From: Paulinella micropora
Taxonomy: Eukaryota; Cercozoa; Imbricatea; Euglyphida
Direction of reading: 5' to 3'
NCBI GenBank assembly: GCA_009731375.1
Contig: BJOX01000023.1
Coordinates: 32,604 to 78,474, forward strand
Length of the DNA: 45,871 bases
Shown: one piece after another, positions 1 to 10,453 of the stretch
Layout of the letters: each line of letters opens with the position of its first letter
Numbering within the stretch: the stretch's first letter is position 1
Translations under genes and position numbers: made by a program
The notes under the pieces: generated by a model
Seen by the model: only the letters and a program-made list of their open reading frames with translations
What the model was told of the DNA's origin: nothing
Database searches by the model: none

Positions 1-1602
1 GAGAAGGCTCTGTTCCTTCGGAAGGCTGCCGAGCTCATGTCTTTTTTTCATCATGCTCAAGACCTGCATATCAGGGAAAGAGCAGGGGAGAAAGAAAAGA
101 AGGAGTTGGAGGCAAAGATTGCATTGACTAAGGCGACGGCTACGAGACAGGCACCTTCCTCTGGGCCTTTTATGTCTCCCCCTGGGTACGTCCCCTCAGC
201 CCATACAGCCCCTCCTGCCCCTACGACTAGCTCAGCGCCTACCACTGTCATTGTCAACAATAATGACAAGAAGGACAGACAGGCTATCATTAACGCCTTC
301 CAAAAATATACCAAGTCCGATGCCACTGCTCTGACGCTGTTCGCAGAGACAGCGAGTCAGAAGGACACGGATGCGAACCTTCGAGACAAGCTCCGAAGAA
401 TTGATGCTTGTATGAAGCAGCATCCAACGGACGAAACACAGGAGTATGAGGCGTTGTCCACCTTGTTGGACCCATCAATCCTCACACAAGGATTTGATGT
501 TGTGGAATACAAGGCGTTGCGAGCGGTAGAGGTGTCGGCTAGGAGAGCAGCCTCAGACCTGCAGTGCACGGTGCCAGTCGCCGTCCTCTTGCAATACTTT
601 AAAACTCATGGGTATCAGCATCTGTGTACTGGTACTTTGATTGGGTTTGAGATTTTTCAAGAGGTGAACGAAGGGCTGGGCATTAGCGCGAGGTTGGCAG
701 CGATCCTCACTGAGGTCAGCGCCAAGTACGGGCTCTTTTATAGCCGGAAGTCTATCATTTTGTACTTCCTGAGTGCTTTGTGTGCACGACACCCGAGCAA
801 GCTCGCAAGGATCATACAGTCCTGTCCGACCTTCGCGGCGGTGAAGACGGCGGATTTTTTAGAAACGAATATATACGAGAGGGCCGTAGCGGCTGTTCAG
901 CCGAGCGACCTGTATAGGGAGGTGCTCGAAGCGTGTTCCGACTTGGCCAAGGGGTTGGAGTCATTCTCCAGTGCCGCGACACAAGGGGTTGGAGGTGCTC
1001 AAGCAGCACATACAACTCGGTCGGCGGGTCAAAAGAGGGGGAGAGACGAGCCGACGCCGTGCTACCGCTATTTTTCATATATGGCGTGTAAGAATGAGGC
1101 GAAGCATGGAGTAGGCACCTGTCCACACAGTCATGACTCTGACGATGACAGGATGCGAAATATCTTCCTGAGAGAACTCAAGGGCTCAAGAAAGGAGCAG
1201 GCCTTATACAGAGTTTACAAGAAGGAGTTGGTGGAGAGGAGGTGGAATGCAAATATGGTCGCGGACGGAGAGTTCCGGGAGGCCATCATTTCCTTCCTTG
1301 AGAAGATGAAGAGAAAGGAGGAGAAAGAAGCAGCGGGCCGACAAGCGGCGCCGACTAGAGGAGGAGAGACGAGAGGAGCGTCACGAGGGTCCCGAGGGAC
1401 ACCAAGAGGATGGGCACCAAGAGGTCGGGGCTATCGGGGAAGGGGAGGCCGGACCCCAGCGCGCCCTCCCAGAGGACACGGATACTGGAATTATAGCTCC
1501 AGTTCCAGCTCCAACTACCCCCAGCAAGCTTATACCGCTGCGGAGGGGGGACGTCAAGACGAAGACACTGGCTCAGGTGAGCGTGTTGAAGTCCTAGAAT
1601 GA
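1..1602 (+). CDS. gag: Ty3/gypsy-type Gag protein, 5' end outside window
   Basis: This is the probable capsid/RNA-binding polyprotein of an LTR retrotransposon. The frame is already open at base 1, so the Met at 37 is only the first Met in the window and the true start may lie upstream; from it there are 521 codons. The middle (residues about 100-310) is a helical region without an obvious motif, consistent with a capsid. Near residues 342-366 there is a Cys/His cluster C-x8-C-x10-C-x3-H, resembling a CCCH zinc finger rather than the usual CCHC knuckle of Gag. The C-terminus (about 440-490) is an RGG/RG-rich tract with many GRG, RGS and RGG steps, followed by Ser/Tyr repeats; such tracts bind RNA. 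It ends at a UGA at 1600 in the same frame as the downstream pol. The Gag assignment comes from position before pol and the RNA-binding features, not from a recognised capsid fold. Confidence 0.75.
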   Translation, partial: EKALFLRKAAELMSFFHHAQDLHIRERAGEKEKKELEAKIALTKATATRQAPSSGPFMSPPGYVPSAHTAPPAPTTSSAPTTVIVNNNDKKDRQAIINAFQKYTKSDATALTLFAETASQKDTDANLRDKLRRIDACMKQHPTDETQEYEALSTLLDPSILTQGFDVVEYKALRAVEVSARRAASDLQCTVPVAVLLQYFKTHGYQHLCTGTLIGFEIFQEVNEGLGISARLAAILTEVSAKYGLFYSRKSIILYFLSALCARHPSKLARIIQSCPTFAAVKTADFLETNIYERAVAAVQPSDLYREVLEACSDLAKGLESFSSAATQGVGGAQAAHTTRSAGQKRGRDEPTPCYRYFSYMACKNEAKHGVGTCPHSHDSDDDRMRNIFLRELKGSRKEQALYRVYKKELVERRWNANMVADGEFREAIISFLEKMKRKEEKEAAGRQAAPTRGGETRGASRGSRGTPRGWAPRGRGYRGRGGRTPARPPRGHGYWNYSSSSSSNYPQQAYTAAEGGRQDEDTGSGERVEVLE

Positions 1603-1605
1603 CGG
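1600..1605 (+). promoter_or_regulatory. Possible leaky UGA-CGG stop between gag and pol
   Basis: The gag stop is UGA followed directly by CGG. The frame is then open for 25 codons to the pol Met at 1678 and on to 7425, so a single stop separates the two genes in one frame. UGA-CGG is the hexanucleotide of the type II readthrough signals known from several plant RNA viruses. A weak stem, AACTGT with ACAGTT about 19 nt apart (around 1648-1678), lies downstream. Use for readthrough is inference; reinitiation at the Met at 1678 is the alternative. Confidence 0.45.
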
Positions 1606-1677
1606 GAGGAAAAGAGGGAGGAGGAGAAGAGAAAGAAGGAGATAAAAACTGTTCTTTTTAATCCGACAGTCACAGTT

Positions 1678-4600
1678 ATGCCTACTGTTGCTGAACAGGA
1701 TACGAACGGTTCCGTTCCTCCTAGACGTGAAGTTGAAGGCACACAGCCTCACAAGCCTCAAGGTAAGCATTTGCTAGTTCATCCTTCGAGAGCTAATATG
1801 ATAAATGATGCGAATAGGAAGGCGAAGAAGGCGATGGAGGAGAGGAAGCCGCAACTGAAGGCTAGGTCTCCGCCTACGAAGAAGCAGCGGACCGTTCCCC
1901 CGCCAAAGGACGCAACCGTCTCTACGGTAGACAAGTGTACATCTAGTGTACCGGACTCTGTCAAGCGGACACTTGAGATACCGGAAGCCCCGGAGACTCA
2001 AGAAGTTAAGTTGGAGGAAAAGAGGGAAGAACGGAAGGAGGACAAGGAACTTGAGCTTAGACTCAAAACCCTAGAACAAAAAATTCATGTGCTAGCGGCT
2101 AGTATACATAGACCGGACGCGCTATGCTACACTGACCTCTTTTGTGAAACTTTACAAACCACATTAAAAGTTGGTAATGATACGATGGCGAATATTAATA
2201 TTGTCGGCCAGAAGTTTTTGAATAGTCACCGGACATGGGTTGACAAAAATATTAGAAAAACAAAGGGGACCCTAAAAGGGGTAGGCAGCCGTACGGAAAT
2301 TACGGGCATCGTCACATTAATTTTCAAATTGAAATCCGGTCGAGTATATCGTGCGGACCTCTATGTTGTCCCCGATTACCACGGTTCAATCCTGCTGTCG
2401 TATGACCAATTGGCTACGATGGGGGCAGTGATCGATTGCGCCGCACGGCGAGTAATTTATGGAGTGAAGAATGGAGAGAAGGAGGATATTAATCCGATGA
2501 CTGCTACTGACTCATACGAGGCTTTTGAGCTGAGTCTAGCAACGGAGAGAAAAAGGTTGGCCTTCGTACATGAGGCAACTGAAGCCTATGTACACCCCTA
2601 TGTCACAGTGCCGGACGAACTGTCCTGGACCGACAATTGGGAGACGGAGATGCAGGCGTATACGGTTACGATTCCCGCATGGGACAAAAAGTCTATTGAT
2701 GACTTAATCGTAGCGCGTAATGAGGAGATAATATGTGTTGCGAAACAGTGCCCGTCGTTGGCCAGATTCGCAGAAGGTGGTGGGGCAGATGTCCATATTA
2801 CTAATGGCTACTGTTACCACGCAAAGATGTCAGATGAAAAGAGAGAGGCGTTTGTGCCAAGGAGGAAGGGGCGTATCCCCGATACTCCAGAGGATGACAT
2901 TAAAACTTTTATCACGAACTTTTGGGGCGATGTGCCTACCTGGCCGCGCTCATTAACTGAAGTGAAAAAGTGTCTACGGACTCTATTTGAGAGTAACAAG
3001 CCGTATACTGTCATTCTGCCGTACAATGAGAAGGCGATATGGGCACAGGAGATAAGGGACCGGCTTATTGATCATCCTATACCGGTTCCCTCTCGCAAGC
3101 AACAGTTAGTGGTGGCTTGTCGACTCGGGTCTCGGGAGCAGAGCAGTGCATACAAGCGGAAGCTCAGAGCCCAGGACAAGTTGAAATTGATACCTCAAGC
3201 TTTCACATGCTTTGATGGTTTCTACACCCGTAAGGCTCCGATACAATACGCGAACCTTATTGATATGCTTGTCGGACTCGGTCATGATGATGAGCCGGAC
3301 ACAGTCACGTATGAATGGACGGGACTGGACGATTTGTCCGAGGAAGATTTGACTTTGGAGGAGGACTTAGCGCCCCTCAAAGAACATAAGAAGATGTCGG
3401 AGGAAGATTTCCAAGCGGCGGCGCGGAAAATTTTAGAAGAAGGAGTGGGTACGGAGAGAGAGAAGGAGCTTCTCAAAGCTAAGATGGAGGCGTACAGAGA
3501 AATTTTCGACCCTCCTCGGGCAGGTGGTGTAAAGTCGGAGGACTTCACTGCTGTCATTTACAAGATACCGGGTGCGGAGCCATCTCCGGCACCGCGGAGG
3601 GCAAATTTGAGCATACATGAGGCGAAGATAGCGGAGGAGAACGTGAGACAGTTGCTCAATGAGGACTTTATTGAGAGATCTACATCTCCAATTGTCTCTC
3701 AACCGAAAATCGTCCCCAAGCCAGAAGGAGAATGGCGTTTGACGATCAATTATGCCCGTGTGAATAAGGTGCTAGAGGAAGAGAGAAATCCTCTGCTGAC
3801 CTTAGAAGAGGGCAGAAGAGTGCTGCGGAATGCTAAATTCTATTCGGTCATTGACCTTAAGAACGGCTTCTGGCAGATACCACTGGACGAGAAATCCAGA
3901 TGGCTGACTGCATTCGTGGTTGGTATGGAAATATACCAGTGGAAGGTGCTTCCGATGGGACTCAAACAGGCCCCGGGGCTCTTTCAGAAGGCGATGCAGA
4001 AGATGTTGAGTGGTCAATATGACGACCAGTCGGAGGATGGTTTTATGAGAAGGAGAGGACAGAAGGCGGGAGAATATGCATTTTGTTACATCGATGACAT
4101 TATCGTATACTCTAACACAATGGAAGAGCATATCGATCACTTGTCAGATGTCTTCAGGCGCATCGGAGCTTTTGGCCTGAAATGCAACTTAAAGAAATGT
4201 CAGCTTGCAAAGACAAGTGTGACGTATTTGGGTTACGAGATTTCTCATAACAGAGTCTCGATATCGCGCGAGAAGAGGGAGGAGATCATGAGTAGACAGT
4301 TGCCAAAGAATCGCACAGAGTTACACTCTTTTCTTGCGATGGCACAGTACTACAGCCAGTTCATACCCGATTGGGGTGCAACTCGGGCTAAGTTGGAGAA
4401 GATGATTGATTTTGGAGACTTTGAGAAGTGGGATGAGGAGGCTTTGCAGGCGTTTAATACGCTCAAAGATCTCATTTACAAAGATCCCAAGGACGGCGGA
4501 TTAGTACTTATGATGCCCGACTTTACGAAGCCGTTCGTAGTCGACACGGATGCATCTAAGTTTGCGATTGGCGCGGTGCTGCAACAGGAAGATGAGGAGA

Positions 4601-7425
4601 AAAAGTTGCGCCCGATCATGTTTATTAGTAGAAAGCTGTGTGCGGCGGAGCGAAATTACTGCACGCGACAGAGGGAGGCGTTGGCAGTAGTATGGGCTCT
4701 CAAGAGGCTCAGAGAATACTTGTGGGGAGGACCTCTATTCACGGTTAGGACCGATCATCACAACCTTCTTTGGTTGATGAATCATGAACAAACCGGCCGT
4801 TTGGCGCGGTGGCAAGCTTTCTTGTCATGTTTCAATTTCACGATGGTCTACTTACCGGGAAAGCGAAACGTAGTCGCTGATAGCCTTTCCAGGCTAGAGT
4901 TTCAGTCGGAGGTGTCGGCTCTCGTATCATCAGTGGAGATGATGGACCTGTCCACGGACAAGGTATACGAGGTGAGCCACATAGAGGCGATGCAGATGGC
5001 AAGAGGCGTTCGTTATGACCGCACGGGTCTACGATATAGTCCTCAAGGCCCGGAGCATGGCATATGCTGTGAGGCGCATGTTCTCGAAGACGCTGAGTGG
5101 TCTTATGAGGCATACGAGAACGCGAAGGCGAATATAAAAGAAGAGGAGGAGACGACTGAGGTCTGTACTGAACCTCCACAGGAAAATCGAAGCGAGCTTG
5201 ATGAAGACCCGGAAAGGGTAGGAGTAAGGTTGGAGGACGGTACTATTCATATCGCCTCGCCTACCGCGTGGAGGCAGCAACAGGCGACGGATCCGGAGTT
5301 CAAGGAGCTCATAACGTTATACAAGAACCCTAATGAGCTTAAAAAGACTCCACAGATCAAAGATCAGATGAAGGAGATGGCGTGGAGAGATGGGCTATTG
5401 TGGTACAAGGGCCAGCATGGCAAATTTGCATCACAGCCTGACAAATGGACTCTCTGGGTACCAGAGAAGTTGAGGCGCTTTATATATGTCGCAGCCCATA
5501 ACTGCCCCTTACTGGCACATCCGGGTCGACAAAGAACTCATTGGTTCATAGCGAGGCGATTTTGGTGGAAAGGGATGAAGGAGGAGATAGACAGGGAAGT
5601 GGACGCATGCATCCCATGCAAAACCACAAAGACACCGCTGAAGGCGAACTTTGGCCTGATCGGTACATTCCCGTTACACGCCGGGATGTTTGAATTTTTA
5701 CACATCGATCATGTGGGACCTTTCCCCGAATCGGCAGAAGGGTACAGATACCTTCTTACCGCAATAGATCGAGCCACCAATTATGTCTGGGTTGTTCCTG
5801 TTAAGGACGCTACAGGCAAGACAACTGCGGAGGCTCTGATCGATAGGATCGTCTCGCAGATCGGAGTGCCTAGAAAGATATGTTCTGATCGAGGTTCTGA
5901 CTTTAATAATGAAGTCATCGACAGACTATCTAAGTACTACGGGATGAAATGGCAATATGTTACTGCCTATAACCCGAGAGCGAATGGCAAGATCGAGCGG
6001 GTACATAGACCTCTCAAAGCCTCGCTTAAGATGTACTGTATGAAGAAGGAGAATCAGAGAGCCTGGGTGGAGGCAGCACCTTCATTTGCCTTTGCAATGA
6101 ACTGTCTACCCTCATCGGCATTAGGAGGAGCCAGGAGCTCAGTCTCGCCATATCAATTGGTTTACGGCCGAGAGCCTAATATCCCAACCTCACTTCTGCA
6201 TCCAAAAGACACTTGGGCAGATGAGGATGAGTTGTTCGGGATGAGACTAAGAGCGAAGATGGAGGCGGAACAAATAGTTGCGGCGCACAGGGAGGCGGAG
6301 CGCAGAAAGACTGACGCACAAGGAGTGCGACAAGCGCACTTAGATCAAGTCCGTTTCCAGGTTGGGGATATTGTACTCTTGTACCATCCTCAAGTCCCTA
6401 AGGGGGTTAGCTCTAAGCTGTTTACCCACTGGAAAGGACCATACCAGATTATGGAGCAGATGGGACCTCTAAACTATAAGATCAGGGGTAGAGGGAAGGT
6501 GCAAATTGTGAATGTTCGAAGGCTGATCAAATATGACCCCTTCTTACTCGAGGATGAATCCGTTGAGGAGGCGTTGAAACGGATGAAGGAGGATTTCAAA
6601 GAGGTACCGCCTATCAGTAAGGAGGATACCTTAGAGGAGGAGAATGCCTATCGGGCACCTGTCTCGGAGAAGGAGGAGACCGAGAAGGAGAGCAAGGAAG
6701 ACTCAAACCGCAAAAGCGCGGCGGGGACTCAGTCTAAGGCCCCCATAGTCCGCGGCGGTACAAAGGAGAAGTTCACGGAGGCGCAGAGGAGGAGAGCGCA
6801 AAATGACCTTATCTTCGACCAACCGAGGAAGGTGGCGAGATCGACGCGAGCGACGGATGTCCATGGAGGAGGAGAAGAGAAGGACACTAACCCAAACGCG
6901 GGTAATGTGGACATTCGACATGCGCGATGGAAGGAAGGCGAGGCGATTGCGACCATCAAGTGGGTCCGAGACGCTTTTTATCTGTTGAGACCGGCAGAAT
7001 CTCATGTTGCCGATGACACTCTCTCAGATCTTTATCTCATGCGAGCTGTGGCGGTCCCGCAGACTACACGGGCAGCGCGGACATCGAAGAGATCCTCAGC
7101 AGCAAAAACGATACAACCGGTACTCCATTTCTGGAGAAGCATGGACCCTGTTGAGGATCCAAAAGCTAGACAATACTTACCGGTATACAAAGACGCGAAA
7201 GATCTCGAGACTTGGGATGATACTATTACCCCTCGAGACAAAGACCACACTGCGTGGACTATTCAGTCACTGCCTAGGGGAGTGCTTGACATTCCTTTTG
7301 ACTTATCATTGGGCGCCATCCCTAACAAAATATGGGACATTCTTGAGGAGTCAAAGTTTGACTTGACTTTTGTTGGCGGCCCGCCACCTGGCAAAGGGGT
7401 TCGCGCAAGGCGACGAAGGCAGTAA
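1678..7425 (+). CDS. pol: Ty3/gypsy Pol polyprotein (protease, RT, RNase H, integrase)
   Basis: An intact 1915-residue ORF that copies element RNA into DNA and integrates it. The order is PR-RT-RH-IN, which is the Ty3/gypsy order. A charged N-terminus (1-140) precedes a retropepsin-like region (about 141-265) with D168-T-M-A where DTGA or DSGA is usual, and an ILLSYDQL segment resembling the family's ILG helix. A roughly 370-residue spacer follows. RT spans about 640-865, with VIDLKNGFWQIPL, LPMGLKQAPGLFQ and the catalytic YIDD at 804-807. RNase H spans about 950-1050, with DTDAS at 956, REALAVVWAL and RTDHHNLLW. The integrase has an HHCC zinc region (about 1272-1320) and D1344, D1404, E1440 (D-x59-D-x35-E). 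A GPY/F-like module (HWKGPYQI) lies near 1585. About 300 charged residues follow without a visible chromodomain. The Met at 1678 is chosen because a stop lies 25 codons before it; the real product may be a Gag-Pol readthrough protein. The uninterrupted ORF suggests recent activity. Confidence 0.93.
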   Translation: MPTVAEQDTNGSVPPRREVEGTQPHKPQGKHLLVHPSRANMINDANRKAKKAMEERKPQLKARSPPTKKQRTVPPPKDATVSTVDKCTSSVPDSVKRTLEIPEAPETQEVKLEEKREERKEDKELELRLKTLEQKIHVLAASIHRPDALCYTDLFCETLQTTLKVGNDTMANINIVGQKFLNSHRTWVDKNIRKTKGTLKGVGSRTEITGIVTLIFKLKSGRVYRADLYVVPDYHGSILLSYDQLATMGAVIDCAARRVIYGVKNGEKEDINPMTATDSYEAFELSLATERKRLAFVHEATEAYVHPYVTVPDELSWTDNWETEMQAYTVTIPAWDKKSIDDLIVARNEEIICVAKQCPSLARFAEGGGADVHITNGYCYHAKMSDEKREAFVPRRKGRIPDTPEDDIKTFITNFWGDVPTWPRSLTEVKKCLRTLFESNKPYTVILPYNEKAIWAQEIRDRLIDHPIPVPSRKQQLVVACRLGSREQSSAYKRKLRAQDKLKLIPQAFTCFDGFYTRKAPIQYANLIDMLVGLGHDDEPDTVTYEWTGLDDLSEEDLTLEEDLAPLKEHKKMSEEDFQAAARKILEEGVGTEREKELLKAKMEAYREIFDPPRAGGVKSEDFTAVIYKIPGAEPSPAPRRANLSIHEAKIAEENVRQLLNEDFIERSTSPIVSQPKIVPKPEGEWRLTINYARVNKVLEEERNPLLTLEEGRRVLRNAKFYSVIDLKNGFWQIPLDEKSRWLTAFVVGMEIYQWKVLPMGLKQAPGLFQKAMQKMLSGQYDDQSEDGFMRRRGQKAGEYAFCYIDDIIVYSNTMEEHIDHLSDVFRRIGAFGLKCNLKKCQLAKTSVTYLGYEISHNRVSISREKREEIMSRQLPKNRTELHSFLAMAQYYSQFIPDWGATRAKLEKMIDFGDFEKWDEEALQAFNTLKDLIYKDPKDGGLVLMMPDFTKPFVVDTDASKFAIGAVLQQEDEEKKLRPIMFISRKLCAAERNYCTRQREALAVVWALKRLREYLWGGPLFTVRTDHHNLLWLMNHEQTGRLARWQAFLSCFNFTMVYLPGKRNVVADSLSRLEFQSEVSALVSSVEMMDLSTDKVYEVSHIEAMQMARGVRYDRTGLRYSPQGPEHGICCEAHVLEDAEWSYEAYENAKANIKEEEETTEVCTEPPQENRSELDEDPERVGVRLEDGTIHIASPTAWRQQQATDPEFKELITLYKNPNELKKTPQIKDQMKEMAWRDGLLWYKGQHGKFASQPDKWTLWVPEKLRRFIYVAAHNCPLLAHPGRQRTHWFIARRFWWKGMKEEIDREVDACIPCKTTKTPLKANFGLIGTFPLHAGMFEFLHIDHVGPFPESAEGYRYLLTAIDRATNYVWVVPVKDATGKTTAEALIDRIVSQIGVPRKICSDRGSDFNNEVIDRLSKYYGMKWQYVTAYNPRANGKIERVHRPLKASLKMYCMKKENQRAWVEAAPSFAFAMNCLPSSALGGARSSVSPYQLVYGREPNIPTSLLHPKDTWADEDELFGMRLRAKMEAEQIVAAHREAERRKTDAQGVRQAHLDQVRFQVGDIVLLYHPQVPKGVSSKLFTHWKGPYQIMEQMGPLNYKIRGRGKVQIVNVRRLIKYDPFLLEDESVEEALKRMKEDFKEVPPISKEDTLEEENAYRAPVSEKEETEKESKEDSNRKSAAGTQSKAPIVRGGTKEKFTEAQRRRAQNDLIFDQPRKVARSTRATDVHGGGEEKDTNPNAGNVDIRHARWKEGEAIATIKWVRDAFYLLRPAESHVADDTLSDLYLMRAVAVPQTTRAARTSKRSSAAKTIQPVLHFWRSMDPVEDPKARQYLPVYKDAKDLETWDDTITPRDKDHTAWTIQSLPRGVLDIPFDLSLGAIPNKIWDILEESKFDLTFVGGPPPGKGVRARRRRQ

Positions 7426-8993
7426 GTGACATTTTTTTCTTTTATCACGCGTCGGACATTGAAAGCTGCATGTGGATTAATCTCATAGTGCCCATGTCAG
7501 ATCATGTCTTATTAAAATATTTTTATACCATTGTTGTTACTTGGCATTTTTATCGCAACATATGAGTGCGAAGGTCAATCGGCAAATGGATACGACACCG
7601 TAGAAGGGGATCGCTTGTGAGTTTAGCGATGGTGTTCCTGGTACGACCCTGCTTCAAGTATCCAGGGTGATGTTCTCAATAAATGTTCTCATAGTAGACA
7701 TATTAAATATTTTTTTCTTTGGATATACTTAATATCGTCATACCAGCACGGTCCGTCTCTACTTGTGTCGGTTTATCGCATGGTCGGGTTCACTCACACC
7801 GGCTTTGGATATAGTTATTAGGACTGGCCCCCTAGTACTATATTAAGGTAACTGATTGAAAACAAGGGTATGTTATTAAAAGACAATGTATTTACTGATC
7901 GGAAGTGTTTTTAGAGAAGGAGAAAAAATTATAATGCTGCTTTTATTTAATCGTAATACTATTTGTTCTTGATATACTGCCTCAGGATTAAGTTACGGGG
8001 GGGACAACGAGTGTGGAAGGAGGAGTTTTTTATTTATTTACAAAAAATGAGGCTAGAGATTTACAGTTGACGCGTGTCTGGTGTATGCGTTTTATTTATC
8101 CACTGCACCGTCTATCAGTGGGTTAATGCACTTAGTTGCAACACCCCGTAGCGTTTGTGCAGAAAAGAAATCAGCAGCTATATGACGAAAATATTGCATA
8201 TTTCCGTCATAAAAATGGGAAGGGGTAGTGTAGGCATCACCCCCCGGATAGCAGGTAAAAAGTATAGTTTTTCGGGTGTCAGGTGCACCTAGTTTTTTCC
8301 CAGTATTTCAATATAGTTTGGCCGGATTTGACCTAATGCCATTTTAACCGTGGTCTGTGGCCGCTTTCTTTTTCGGCTTCACTGAGCTAATATAACGAGA
8401 CATCATTCTCCTTTGGGGGATTTGTGTCTGGTTGTATTACCGACTTTTTATCGAGCTATTAATATCTTCAGGGATTGTAACAGGGTGGCATTGGTCATTG
8501 TTGGTGGCACCAATGCCAATATGTCCTGTGTCGATACTTTTTTATTTTATGACTTAGTGACCTGTTTCGCTCGTTTGGCGGGCTTCTGTCTGTAATGTGT
8601 GAATTACCTATTAAAGGACGTTTGGAGCTGGTTGACTAGTCTACTGGGGACGCCTGGGAGACGTTAAACAGGCTTCTACTACTCTCTGTGTTGCCAACTT
8701 CAGTTTATATAATATTTTAATTAATTAACTTTTTTAGAGTAAAGGAGAGAACGAAAGAGGAAGTGGGAAACGGAAGAGGTGACTCCTATGACAAATTCTA
8801 CTGTATATACAGAACGATTGCTATGAATATAGGGCCGCCCTCAAACTAAGTTTAGTAAGGATAGGAGGAGAAGTCCGCAAGGATTGACTGCTAGGAGGGT
8901 GTGTCCATATAGGCTGAAGCAGTGAAGCAAGAGAGAGGTTTGCGCACATCATCGAGGACTTACGAGTGGCACAGCGATCCAGCTTCAAACTAG
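7426..8993 (+). other. Noncoding region downstream of pol, probably containing the 3' LTR
   Basis: No credible ORF is present. The region is AT-rich unique sequence with short transcription-like tracts. A seven-G run at 7997-8003, followed by GTGTGG, looks like a polypurine tract just before a 3' LTR that could begin near 8012. The 5' LTR is outside the window, so the LTR ends cannot be set by self-comparison and no target-site duplication can be tested. Confidence 0.5.
7997..8003 (+). other. Candidate polypurine tract of the Ty3/gypsy element
   Basis: A run of seven G's in the sequence TTACGGGGGGGACAACG, about 570 bp after the pol stop. In Ty3/gypsy elements a G-rich tract immediately upstream of the 3' LTR primes plus-strand DNA. 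Only position and composition support this. Confidence 0.35.
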
Positions 8994-9130
8994 TATATTA
9001 CGCGGCTAGCAACAAATTTCACGTGTTTTGCGGGCAAGCCGGGCAGGCGAGCCCGCAGAACGTCAAATTTGGCGAGCCGTATTTGTAGTTTTATCGGTAA
9101 CCTGACCACATTTTGTGGAGGTGACCGATA
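8994..9130. repeat. Dispersed hairpin repeat, copy A
   Basis: A stretch of about 137 bp that recurs at 25387-25543 with the same order of blocks: TATATTA, CGGCTAGC, CAAATTT, an inverted pair around a GC-rich centre (CAAATTTCACGT with ACGTCAAATTTG), then GGTAACCTGACCACATTTTG and a GGAGGTGACCGA end. The internal inverted repeats would fold into a hairpin, as in a MITE-like element. No transposase is visible. Confidence 0.65.
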
Positions 9131-9408
9131 AAACCCTTCTCGGTCAGCATTAATATGTAAGATACAAACATTCCGAGCATTTCGTGACGAAAGCCCTTGG
9201 TCTGAGCTTGCAAGCGCTGCCTTTCGATTTATCGTAGCATCACTCGTGGCTGACCGACTTTGCTCCAAAACTCCCCAGAAATAGCAATTGTGTAAAAAGG
9301 GATCGAAGCTTTAGGCGGGTGGTGAAAACTGAGGCGAGATGGTGTGTGTGTAACTTATCCATGTGGGAAGGGTGAGGTGGGTGGGAGGACGGGTTGTAGT
9401 GTATGTAT

Positions 9409-9496
<88 letters not shown>

Positions 9497-9621
9497 CAGA
9501 GAGAGATGGGGTGGAAAAAGGTAGTAAATAGGACACTTATAACACTCATTAAGGGGGAGAGGAAAAGAGATGATGTTAACAACTACGTGATAGGCAAGCA
9601 CACTGAAAGAAGAGATTATAT

Positions 9622-9657
<36 letters not shown>

Positions 9658-9663
9658 TGAGAT

Positions 9664-9721
<58 letters not shown>

Positions 9722-9734
9722 GGAGGGAGGGAGG

Positions 9735-9817
<83 letters not shown>

Positions 9818-9962
9818 GGAGAGAGGCAGAGAGGTGGAAGAAAGGGAGGTAGGGAGAGGGAGGTGGAACGAGGCAATGAGTGAAGTTTACATAACCAGCA
9901 AAAGCATAAAGGAAGGAAAGAGGAATAACACACAGCACACAGGGGCAGAGAGGCAGCCTATG

Positions 9963-10020
<58 letters not shown>

Positions 10021-10042
10021 GGCAGAAGTGTCAACTATTGTC

Positions 10043-10081
<39 letters not shown>

Positions 10082-10240
10082 TGTACTTTTTGATTGATTG
10101 ACTTGATTTGATTGCGTAATCCGTGTGTCAGGCAGCGTGTCTGTCAGTCTGGCGGTATATACTCTTGTCTCAAACGGGCTAGTCAGGAACTCAATGCACC
10201 AGCGCATCACGTCTCAATGGGCGAGTGTAAGAAGCTTACT
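9131..10240. repeat. Microsatellite block, no gene
   Basis: 9131-9400 is unremarkable unique sequence. 9402-9490 is (GT)n then (GA)n. 9627-9820 alternates (GA)n, (TA)n and (GGGA)n. 9965-10016 is (CT)n and 10043-10081 is (CAAT)n. 10130-10240 begins a degenerate family of short repeats around GGGCTAGTGTC. Long frames through this block consist only of Ser-Leu, Arg-Glu or Ile-Tyr runs and are not coding. Confidence 0.9.
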
Positions 10241-10453
10241 GAGAAGTTCCTAATTCTTAAGTACAATGAACGATGACTTCACGCGCTTCGATCGCAGCCA
10301 ATTTTCGTATCCATCACCTTTGTTATGGCTCATTAGAAAGCTCTTGATCAGAGCTTTTAAATGAGCCACTGCACAAACAACAAACATGAGAAATAGCTGA
10401 GCTCGAAGCGCTTGAAGTCGTTGCTCGTTGTGCTGAAGAACTACTAACTTCTC
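10241..10453. mobile_element. Fold-back (MITE-like) element, copy A, 213 bp
   Basis: The sequence begins GAGAAGTTCC and ends with its imperfect complement (AACTTCTC). It is close to palindromic over its whole length: the left arm GACTTCACGCGCTTCGATC pairs with the right arm GCTCGAAGCGCTTGAAGTC, and the centre GGCTCATTAGAAAGCTC pairs with GAGCTTTTAAATGAGCC. A second copy of almost the same length lies at 31769-31980. No coding capacity; a non-autonomous fold-back transposon is the likely identity. Target-site duplications are not clear. Confidence 0.75.

Noticed and set aside
8413-8595. A 60-codon plus-strand frame after pol
   Set aside because: Short, no recognisable domain, and within the likely LTR or its flank.
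9344-10034. Long open frames of Ser-Leu, Arg-Glu and Ile-Tyr repeats, here and throughout 9-44 kb
   Set aside because: They are translations of (GA)n, (CT)n, (TA)n, (GATA)n and (ATGT)n arrays, which lack stops in several frames on both strands; no complex sequence or domain.
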